From NCBI GenBank assembly GCA_034659475.1, contig JAYEHK010000172.1:1-8366 (forward strand): a stretch of 8,366 nt of DNA, given 5' to 3'. The notes beneath the pieces are model-generated. The model was not told the origin of the DNA. It saw only the letters and a program-made list of their open reading frames with translations, and ran no database searches. Both the position numbers and the translations under genes were made by a program. How positions within the stretch are numbered: the first letter of the stretch is position 1; each line of letters begins with the position of its first letter. Positions 1-4,981 of the stretch are shown here, piece after piece. This stretch comes from JAYEHK01 sp034659475. GTDB taxonomy: Bacteria; Bacillota; Syntrophomonadia; Syntrophomonadales; Syntrophomonadaceae.

Positions 1-22
1 ACGCTTCGCGTCAAACATTTTC

Positions 23-50
23 CTCACCCCTCACCCCTAACTCCTTACTG
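23..50. repeat. Short heptamer tandem tract
   Basis: Four consecutive 7-bp units can be read here: CTCACCC, CTCACCC, CTAACTC and CTTACTG. The first two are identical and the later ones are degenerate. No ORF or promoter depends on the tract. Short degenerate heptamer arrays of this kind occur as intergenic filler in some bacterial genomes; whether this one is dispersed in the genome cannot be seen from one copy. The window also opens with a short palindrome, ACGCTTCGCGT, at 1–11. Confidence 0.5.
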
Positions 51-105
51 AAATAGTCTGCCGTGTAAGAGGAGGAAATTATATTGACATCCCTTCTGAA
101 CCGTT

Positions 106-165
106 CCAACTAACCAACTAACCAACTGACCAACTTTATGACGCATAATCTGTCTACTGCGAACA
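106..165 (-). repeat. Dispersed repeat with octamer tract, left copy (inverted)
   Basis: Read on the minus strand, a 36-bp unit (165 down to 130) matches 8194–8229 at 32 of 36 positions. It shares GCAGTAGACAGA, then ATGCG, then CATAAAGTTGG. It runs into an octamer array (130–137, 122–129, 114–121, 106–113) of four TTAGTTGG-like units, one carrying TCAGTTGG. The partner copy after mfd lies in the opposite orientation. The conserved non-tandem part shows this is one repeat family and not merely two simple-sequence tracts. No coding capacity is seen. Its function is unknown. Confidence 0.8.
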
Positions 166-193
166 CAGGGCTTTTTGCAAAAATAATAAGAAT

Positions 194-223
194 TTATCAG
201 GGGTATGACGAATTTGGTATAAT
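194..223 (+). promoter_or_regulatory. Candidate sigma-A promoter P1 of glmU
   Basis: A perfect TATAAT lies at 218–223. The best upstream hexamer is TTATCA at 194–199 with an 18-bp spacer, matching the TTGACA consensus at four of six positions. It would give a leader of about 100 nt before glmU. The assignment rests on the -10 box and on its position ahead of the first gene. A second TATAAT downstream competes for the role. Confidence 0.4.
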
Positions 224-236
224 TCTTGCGAATGTT

Positions 237-266
237 ATTACAATATGACTTTTTACAAGGTATAAT
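237..266 (+). promoter_or_regulatory. Candidate sigma-A promoter P2 of glmU
   Basis: A second perfect TATAAT is at 261–266. ATTACA at 237–242 gives an 18-bp spacer and four of six matches to TTGACA. Transcription would start near 273, about 55 nt before glmU. An AGGAGGG follows at 271–277 but faces only a six-codon TTG frame, so it is not treated as a gene. Either or both promoters could drive glmU–prs. Confidence 0.45.
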
Positions 267-328
267 ACACAGGAGGGTTGATTATAACTAGGAAATAGTC
301 AAGTCTGGTAGAGAGGAGAATTTCAAAA

Positions 329-1705
329 ATGGATTATTCAGCGGTCATATTAGCTGCTGGAAAAGGGACACGGATGAAGTCACAATATCCAAAAGTGGTA
401 CACCGTGTTGCTGGAAAACCCATGGTTGTACATGTGGTAGATGCAGTTCACAAAGCAGGTGTTGAGCATGCGGTTCTGGTTGTAGGACATGGTCGCGAAA
501 TGGTGCAGACCTTGTTTGCAGAAGGAAGCGCTGATTTTGTTGTTCAGGAAGAACAACTGGGAACTGGACACGCGCTTTTGCAGGCTCGTAATGCGATTAA
601 AGACGAGGAGACAATTCTGGTGCTTGCAGGAGATACCCCCCTTCTTCAGAGCGAGACACTGAAACTTCTCATTGACCACCACGAGGTAAAAGGTGCCGTT
701 GCTACGGTTTTGTCAACAGCAGTCAATGATCCCTTTGGGTATGGAAGAATTGTCCGAAATAAGGATGGGTCTTTTCAGAAGATTGTTGAAGAAAAAGATG
801 CCATCGGAGCTGAAAAAAAGATTGGTGAAATCAATTCTGGCATGTATTGCTTTCAGGCTGGCAAGGCTTTTGAGGCATTGCAGAAGGTCAGTACTTCCAA
901 TGCACAGGGTGAATATTATCTGACCGAGATCCTTGAGATATTCACTAAGGAAGAACAAAGAGTAGAAATCTGCCAAGTTGAAGCACAAGAAGATGTTTAC
1001 GGGATTAACGACCGAGTGCAGCTGGCAGAAGCGCAAAGGATTTTGCAAGATAGAAAAAATCGGGAACTTATGTTGAACGGAGTTACCATTATTGACCCGA
1101 GCAGTACATTCATTGACATGGATGTTGAGATTGGCAGGGATACGATTATCTACCCCTTTACCGTACTGGAGGGGTTAACAAGCATAGGTCAGTTCTGTGA
1201 AATAGGACCCAATAGCCGCATAAGTGATACCCGTATAGGGGATAATGTGTTTATTGAAAACAGTCGGATAAAAGAAGCTGTTATTGGCGATGAATGTATG
1301 ATTGGGCCTTTTGCTTATTTGCGTCCGCAGGCTAAGCTTGAAAAGGGTGTCAAAGTGGGAGATTTTGTAGAAATTAAAAAGTCAATTGTTGGGGAAGGAA
1401 GCAAAATTCCTCACCTTAGTTATGTGGGAGATGCGACGATTGGCAAAAAGGTGAATGTGGGAGCAGGAACCATTACCTGCAACTACGATGGCACCAATAA
1501 ATGGGAAACTGTTTTAGAGGATGGAGCATTTATCGGGAGCAACAGCAATCTGGTGGCTCCTGTAAAAATAGGCAAAAATGCTACAACAGGCGCGGGTTCA
1601 ACCATTACTCGGGATGTGCCAGAAGACGCACTGGGGGTAGAGCGTGCGCCTCAAAAAATTTTCAAGGATTGGAAAAATAGAAAAAGCAAAGAAACTGGGA
1701 GGTAG
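329..1705 (+). CDS. glmU: Bifunctional UDP-N-acetylglucosamine pyrophosphorylase / glucosamine-1-phosphate N-acetyltransferase
   Basis: GlmU acetylates glucosamine-1-phosphate with acetyl-CoA and then couples the product to UTP, giving UDP-GlcNAc, the cytoplasmic precursor of peptidoglycan and other wall polymers. The 458 residues match the family length. The N-terminal uridyltransferase domain (about 1–230) shows the nucleotide-binding LAAGKGTRMKS at 8–18, K22, QLGTGHA at 76–82, D102 in GDTP, E168/N169, and N227. The C-terminal left-handed beta-helix acetyltransferase domain (about 250–450) shows R332, K350, H362, Y365, N376, NYDG at 385–388 and K391. These positions are one lower than the E. 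coli active-site numbers, so both activities should be intact. AGGAG at 314–318 is 10 bp before the ATG. prs follows after 7 bp, suggesting an operon. No spoVG is visible upstream within the window. Confidence 0.97.
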   Translation: MDYSAVILAAGKGTRMKSQYPKVVHRVAGKPMVVHVVDAVHKAGVEHAVLVVGHGREMVQTLFAEGSADFVVQEEQLGTGHALLQARNAIKDEETILVLAGDTPLLQSETLKLLIDHHEVKGAVATVLSTAVNDPFGYGRIVRNKDGSFQKIVEEKDAIGAEKKIGEINSGMYCFQAGKAFEALQKVSTSNAQGEYYLTEILEIFTKEEQRVEICQVEAQEDVYGINDRVQLAEAQRILQDRKNRELMLNGVTIIDPSSTFIDMDVEIGRDTIIYPFTVLEGLTSIGQFCEIGPNSRISDTRIGDNVFIENSRIKEAVIGDECMIGPFAYLRPQAKLEKGVKVGDFVEIKKSIVGEGSKIPHLSYVGDATIGKKVNVGAGTITCNYDGTNKWETVLEDGAFIGSNSNLVAPVKIGKNATTGAGSTITRDVPEDALGVERAPQKIFKDWKNRKSKETGR

Positions 1706-1712
1706 TTGTAGA

Positions 1713-2666
1713 ATGAAGGCATCCAGGTGGAGGATGAAACTGTTTACGGGAAATGCAAATCCCTGTTTAGCCCATGAGATTGCTGATTATTTAGGGATAT
1801 CCGTGGGGAATGCTACGGTTTCTCATTTTTCAGATGGTGAAATTAGCGTTGCCATTGATGAGAGTGTCCGAGGAGTGGACGTATTTGTCGTTCAGCCGAC
1901 CTGTTCTCCGGGAAATGAAAACTTAATGGAATTATTGATTATGATTGATGCCTTTCGGAGAGCATCAGCCGCCCGTATTAATGCAGTGATTCCCTATTAT
2001 GGGTATGCACGACAGGATCGAAAGAGCAGGGCGCGTGATCCAATCACAGCCAAGCTGGTATCGAATCTTCTGGTTGAAGCGGGTGCCAATCGGGTTGTTG
2101 CGGTGGATCTTCATGCTACACAGATTCAGGGCTTTTTTGATATCCCGGTGGATCATCTTCCAGGTGTTCCAACCATTGCCGAATATTTTAAAGGAATTGG
2201 CATGACAGACAATGCCGTGGTCTTATCTCCGGATGTAGGTGGAGTAACCAGGGCACGTGATCTGGCTGCAAAGCTGGGAGCCCCCCTTGCGATTGTTGAT
2301 AAACGCCGACCTGCACCTAATGTATCAGAGGTTATGAATGTTATTGGTGATGTGGACGGAAAATCTGTCATTATCGTGGATGATATTATTGATACAGCGG
2401 GAACCATATGTACAGCAGCTGAAGTGATGCTTCAGAAGGGGGCGCGGGATGTATATGCAGCCTGCACGCATCCGGTGTTTTCGGGGCCGGCAGTGGAGCG
2501 TTTGGCAGCTGCTCCGTTTAAAGAGATTGTCATTACCAATACGATTCCCCTTCTCAATGAAAAGCAGTTGCCCAATGTTAAGGTGCTTTCGGTTGCTCCG
2601 CTGTTAGGAGAGGCCATTTTACGCATTCATGAAGATTTGTCGGTAAGCAAATTGTTTGAAGCGTAG
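1713..2666 (+). CDS. prs: Ribose-phosphate pyrophosphokinase (PRPP synthetase, class I)
   Basis: Prs transfers pyrophosphate from ATP to ribose-5-phosphate, giving PRPP for purine, pyrimidine, NAD, histidine and tryptophan synthesis; it is cytosolic and normally hexameric. The 317 residues are typical of the family. Visible motifs are FTGNANP at 11–17, the flexible loop YARQDRKSRARDP at 98–110, the PRPP synthetase signature VDLHATQIQGFFDIPVDH at 131–148, KRRP at 197–200, and the ribose-5-phosphate loop VDDIIDTAGT at 222–231. The ATG at 1713 is chosen because GGGAGGT, spanning the glmU stop codon at 1698–1704, lies 8 bp before it. A later ATG at 1734 with AGGTGGAGG touching it would cost seven residues and is less likely. 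A GTG at 1644 would overlap glmU by about 60 bp and has no matching signal. No convincing terminator follows. Confidence 0.97.
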   Translation: MKASRWRMKLFTGNANPCLAHEIADYLGISVGNATVSHFSDGEISVAIDESVRGVDVFVVQPTCSPGNENLMELLIMIDAFRRASAARINAVIPYYGYARQDRKSRARDPITAKLVSNLLVEAGANRVVAVDLHATQIQGFFDIPVDHLPGVPTIAEYFKGIGMTDNAVVLSPDVGGVTRARDLAAKLGAPLAIVDKRRPAPNVSEVMNVIGDVDGKSVIIVDDIIDTAGTICTAAEVMLQKGARDVYAACTHPVFSGPAVERLAAAPFKEIVITNTIPLLNEKQLPNVKVLSVAPLLGEAILRIHEDLSVSKLFEA

Positions 2667-2738
2667 TTAAAACCAGGTAAGACCTGCTGCATATTCCTCG
2701 AGCAATACTGCCTTTGTCAGGAAATATTTGTTTTTTGA

Positions 2739-2772
2739 CCAATATTAAAGAATTTTATGTTACATATATTGG
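2739..2772. repeat. Inverted repeat CCAATAT/ATATTGG overlapping the ctc -35 region
   Basis: CCAATAT at 2739–2745 and ATATTGG at 2766–2772 are perfect inverted arms 20 bp apart. The right arm overlaps the TGGACA box of the ctc promoter. It could be an operator half-site pair, or chance in AT-rich DNA; a further AATATT occurs at 2723–2728. No regulator is inferred. Confidence 0.3.
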
Positions 2773-2798
2773 ACATTGACAAGCTAATTTCCTATAAT
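2770..2798 (+). promoter_or_regulatory. Sigma-A promoter of ctc
   Basis: TGGACA at 2770–2775 (five of six matches) is followed after exactly 17 bp by a perfect TATAAT at 2793–2798. This is the best vegetative promoter in the window. Transcription would start near 2805, leaving about 160 nt of leader before ctc. A TTGACA at 2776–2781 lies only 11 bp from the TATAAT and so cannot pair with it. The Bacillus subtilis ctc gene is known for a sigma-B promoter; nothing resembling one was recognised here. Confidence 0.7.
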
Positions 2799-2804
2799 GA
2801 CATA

Positions 2805-2950
2805 GAGGCACGAAAAAACGATTGCGTTTTTGTAATAAGAAAATCTCATCTTTCAACGATGACGGGTGGGCTGGTATCGTAATTCACAAATGCCCGAAAG
2901 AGATAGCAATCACTTCGTTTGACAAAAGCTGGATTTTAAAATATAGCTTG
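2805..2950 (+). promoter_or_regulatory. Potentially structured 5' leader of ctc
   Basis: About 160 nt lie between the predicted start of transcription and the ctc start codon without any coding frame. Possible helices are AAAAACG/CGTTTTT with an ATTG loop (2814–2820/2825–2831); an 8-bp helix with one bulge (2846–2854/2896–2903) enclosing ACGAT/ATCGT (2856–2860/2876–2880); GGGC in that loop (2868–2871), which could pair with GCCC at 2892–2895 as a pseudoknot; and AAGCT/AGCTT (2926–2930/2945–2949) around the palindrome ATTTTAAAAT, ending just before the ribosome binding site. This is inference from pairing by eye. An autogenous ribosomal-protein leader is one possibility, but no known RNA class was recognised. 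Confidence 0.35.
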
Positions 2951-2966
2951 AGGAGGTATGAAGACA

Positions 2967-3584
2967 TTGGCACAGACACTACAATGTGAACAGCGGGATG
3001 TACGAAATACTGGTTATCTAAAGGATTTAAAACGCAAGGGATGGGTACCGGGCGTTATCTATGGAAAAGAAACCGAAACGATTTCTATCCTATTGTCCGG
3101 AAAGGAATTGGAGAAAAATCTTAATCGACACGGTTATCACGGACTTTTTACGCTGCAAATGAAAGGACAAAGTAAGCCTTATTCGGTATTGATTCGCAGC
3201 TATCAAAAACACCCGATTTCAGGGAAGCTGATTCATCTTGATTTTCTTATGGTTCAGGCCAACGAGAAAATTACCAGTGAAATAGGAATCCAATGGCTGG
3301 GAGAAGAAGAGATTGAAAAGACCGGTAACCTTGTTCAAATCATAGGAAGAAATGTGGATATCAGTTGTTTACCAACAGACATTCCAGATACGCTGCAAAT
3401 GAATATCTCTAGTCTTGGGGTAGGGGATAAAGTAGTTGCAGGCGATTTAACTTTGCCAGAAGGTGTTGAATTGGTGACCGATGCTGAAACGACACTACTG
3501 AATATAGCATCTTCGACTAAAGCATCTGCAGAAGAGATGGATGCAAATCTTGATGAAGACAGTGTTAAAGATGCAGTAGAATAG
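2967..3584 (+). CDS. ctc: Ribosomal protein bL25, general stress protein Ctc family
   Basis: Ctc/TL5-type bL25 binds 5S rRNA in the 50S subunit. The 205 residues fit the long, two-domain form. The N-terminal L25 domain (about 4–97) contains GWVPGVIYGK at 25–34 and HLDFLMV at 90–96. The C-terminal TL5-like beta domain spans about 100–182 and includes DISSL-like NISSLGVGD at 146–154. An acidic tail (about 186–205) ends the protein, as is common in this family. The TTG at 2967 is preferred because AGGAGGT at 2951–2957 is 9 bp upstream and the product begins MAQTL. The ATG at 2958 directly abuts that Shine–Dalgarno with no spacer, and would add only three residues. The gene has its own promoter and ends at a strong terminator, so it is probably a monocistronic unit. 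Confidence 0.92.
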   Translation: MAQTLQCEQRDVRNTGYLKDLKRKGWVPGVIYGKETETISILLSGKELEKNLNRHGYHGLFTLQMKGQSKPYSVLIRSYQKHPISGKLIHLDFLMVQANEKITSEIGIQWLGEEEIEKTGNLVQIIGRNVDISCLPTDIPDTLQMNISSLGVGDKVVAGDLTLPEGVELVTDAETTLLNIASSTKASAEEMDANLDEDSVKDAVE

Positions 3585-3592
3585 TATGAATC

Positions 3593-3618
3593 AACCCCGG
3601 CTTATGCCGGGGTTTTTT
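3593..3618 (+). terminator. Intrinsic terminator after ctc
   Basis: A perfect 9-bp GC-rich stem (AACCCCGGC at 3593–3601 with GCCGGGGTT at 3606–3614) closes a TTAT loop and is followed by a continuing T run to 3618. It starts 9 bp after the ctc stop and should end transcription before pth. Confidence 0.93.
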
Positions 3619-3674
3619 ATTTTCTATCAACAGGGTATACTAAAAGGGATTTTGATTTAGAAGATAGGTTGAAG

Positions 3675-3800
3675 GATGACACGGGGACGGTCCTTTTGTC
3701 ACCTTTGGAACACCTGAGGGGTTGTCCAGTACAGTTTCGTATTGTAAAACTAATCAACCTGCGTAGAGGAAGGTGACTAAAGGACCGTCCCCGTGTCACC
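3675..3800. repeat. REPIN-like pair of inverted 29-bp REP sequences
   Basis: The left arm (3675–3703) and the reverse complement of the right arm (3772–3800) match at 27 of 29 positions, with a 68-bp spacer. The shared core is ACACGGGGACGGTCCTTT. Each arm is also bounded by short self-complementary ends (GTGAC/GTCAC type), the nested layout of REP doublets. Repeats with a GGGGACGGTCC core are familiar from many Clostridia and other genomes, where IS200-like TnpA_REP (RAYT) proteins are thought to move them; no such gene is in the window. It lies in the pth upstream region, and transcription through it would give a long hairpin. Confidence 0.85.
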
Positions 3801-3827
3801 ATTTGCGTTAGTAAGAGGAGAGATTGA

Positions 3828-4382
3828 ATGAAGGTCATTGTGGGATTGGGGAATCCGGGAAAAGAATATAAAGATACACGGCATAACATTGGGTTTATGG
3901 TTCTGCAAGAATTGGGCTCCAGGTATATGGTGGAAAGACAGGACTGTAAATTTGATGCTATTATCGGGCATATTCGCATAGATAATCAAAAAGTATTACT
4001 GGTCAAACCACTGACCTATATGAACCTCAGTGGTCGTGCGGTGCAACCTTTGATGCACTGGTATAAGCTTAATTTGGAGGACCTTATTGTTGTTTATGAT
4101 GATATGGATCTATCCTCCGGGATGTTGCGCATTAGACCAAAAGGCGGAAGCGGAGGTCACAAGGGTTTAAAATCAATTGTTGAACGATTAGGAAGCAATG
4201 AATTTGCCAGGATGCGTGTGGGAATTGGCAGACCGGATCGTAATGATTCTATTGATTGGGTACTGGGCCGTTTGAACGGAGAGGAAAAAGAGCAGATGAA
4301 CCTGACCATAAAAAATACTGCCGATGCGCTGGAAACATGGGTGAAAAATGGCATAGAAAAAACGATGAACACGTATAATTAG
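3828..4382 (+). CDS. pth: Peptidyl-tRNA hydrolase
   Basis: Pth cleaves the ester bond of peptidyl-tRNAs released from stalled ribosomes and so recycles tRNA; it is an essential cytosolic monomer in most bacteria, and the Bacillus homologue is spoVC. The 184 residues match the family. Catalytic and substrate-binding residues are present: N9 in GLGNPGKEY, H19 in TRHNIGF, N65 in TYMNLSGR, D92 in YDDMDL, and H111 in GSGGHKGLKS. K112 stands where the E. coli enzyme has N114. RIGIGRP-like RVGIGRP is at 130–136. The ATG at 3828 follows AGAGGAGA at 3814–3821. No strong promoter was found between the ctc terminator and the gene; TATACT at 3636–3641 without a clear -35 is the best candidate. Confidence 0.97.
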   Translation: MKVIVGLGNPGKEYKDTRHNIGFMVLQELGSRYMVERQDCKFDAIIGHIRIDNQKVLLVKPLTYMNLSGRAVQPLMHWYKLNLEDLIVVYDDMDLSSGMLRIRPKGGSGGHKGLKSIVERLGSNEFARMRVGIGRPDRNDSIDWVLGRLNGEEKEQMNLTIKNTADALETWVKNGIEKTMNTYN

Positions 4383-4386
4383 TAGT

Positions 4387-4417
4387 GTATATTTGCTCCG
4401 GGATAATGGGGAAGCTA
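4387..4417 (+). promoter_or_regulatory. Weak sigma-F-like promoter candidate ahead of fin
   Basis: GTATA at 4387–4391 is followed after 16 bp by GGGGAAGCTA at 4408–4417. These resemble the forespore sigma-F boxes (GTATA and GG..A.A.T as known from Bacillus), with the middle A of the -10 missing. B. subtilis fin is transcribed by sigma-F, which is why this was examined. The match is imperfect, and read-through from pth would also reach the gene. Confidence 0.25.
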
Positions 4418-4452
4418 AGAATGCCATGTATACAATAAAGGAGCGAATAAAA

Positions 4453-4617
4453 ATGAAGGTATATTACATCTGCGAGTGTTGTGACGAAGTGTTTCTTGTT
4501 AAAGACACGGAGGGACCAGAAGGCGCCATTGCTATGCAGGGGATCTGTGATTCATGTGCCCTCGAAATGGGGCTGGCAGACACCAACAACCTCAGGTCTC
4601 AAATGTTTTATAATTAA
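4453..4617 (+). CDS. fin: Small zinc-ribbon-like protein, anti-sigma-F factor Fin family (probable)
   Basis: The 54-residue product has two Cys pairs, C7-x2-C10 in YICECC and C32-x2-C35 in GICDSC, the layout of a small zinc ribbon; C9 is an additional Cys. Position between pth and mfd is exactly that of B. subtilis fin (yabK), whose product binds sigma-F and helps the forespore switch to sigma-G. That protein is about 76 residues as recalled, so this one has a shorter middle and C-terminus. Assignment therefore rests on synteny plus the Cys pairs, and the anti-sigma activity is inference. The ATG at 4453 is chosen because AAGGAG at 4438–4443 is 9 bp upstream; upstream in-frame starts at 4393 and 4426 lack a signal. 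The gap after pth is 70 bp. A foldback element begins directly after the stop codon. Confidence 0.75.
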   Translation: MKVYYICECCDEVFLVKDTEGPEGAIAMQGICDSCALEMGLADTNNLRSQMFYN

Positions 4618-4622
4618 TACTA

Positions 4623-4890
4623 GATTCCACTGCAGAAAGTAATATTGGTGAGTTTGAATGCATAATTATTCTTCCAGCAGTCTCCGCATGGGGTAACACT
4701 AACTGCTTGACAATCGGGAAAAGGGGTACAGGGCAAATCAAACGTCCATGTTTGTTGCCCTCTTGCCCCGTCCATGGGGCTCGCCCCCTTTTCCCGATTG
4801 TCTTCACAGAGTGTTACTCCCATGCTCCGCCAACGCTTCCAGAATAATTATGCATTCAAACAGAAAAAATGGGGTTTTTGCAGTGGAATC
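4623..4890. mobile_element. Foldback MITE with 6-bp target-site duplication
   Basis: The 268-bp element is non-coding and almost fully self-complementary in blocks. GATTCCACTGCA (4623–4634) is the perfect inverse of 4879–4890, the termini. A 21-bp block (4652–4672) is the perfect inverse of 4841–4861. 4686–4700 pairs with 4810–4825 with one bulge, and an 18-bp block (4709–4726) is the perfect inverse of 4785–4802. The centre holds two hairpins (4730–4743/4750–4761 and 4765–4769/4776–4780). The direct repeat ATACTA abuts both ends (4617–4622 and 4891–4896), as expected for a transposed element. Its left copy includes the last base of the fin stop codon. Without the insertion, fin and mfd would be about 90 bp apart. 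The mobilising transposase family is not identifiable from these ends. Confidence 0.85.
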
Positions 4891-4927
4891 ATACTAATAT
4901 CATATACACACATAATAGCAAATCTTT

Positions 4928-4954
4928 GTGGAGGCCGCATTTTTCGGTGTCCAC
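4928..4954 (+). other. Small hairpin in the mfd leader
   Basis: GTGGA at 4928–4932 pairs with TCCAC at 4950–4954, and inside it CCG (4935–4937) can pair with CGG (4945–4947) across a two-base internal loop. There is no T run, so it is not a terminator. It lies 11 bp before the ribosome binding site of mfd. Its role is unknown. Confidence 0.35.
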
Positions 4955-4981
4955 CTTTAAGCTGTGGGAGGATTGTTTCAT

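Noticed and set aside
172..183. TTTTTGCAAAAA palindrome ahead of glmU, considered as a terminator
   Set aside because: The stem is almost entirely A/T and too weak; no T tail follows.
278..298. Six-codon TTG leader frame behind AGGAGGG ahead of glmU
   Set aside because: It is too short to support as a gene and shows no attenuation-type codon run or paired terminator.
1644..1712. Upstream GTG start for prs
   Set aside because: The added residues encode a Lys-rich stretch overlapping glmU and absent from the family; the ATG at 1713 has a well-spaced ribosome binding site.
2776..2781. Perfect TTGACA upstream of ctc
   Set aside because: It is only 11 bp from the TATAAT at 2793–2798, and no good -10 hexamer lies 17 bp downstream; TGGACA at 2770 fits better.
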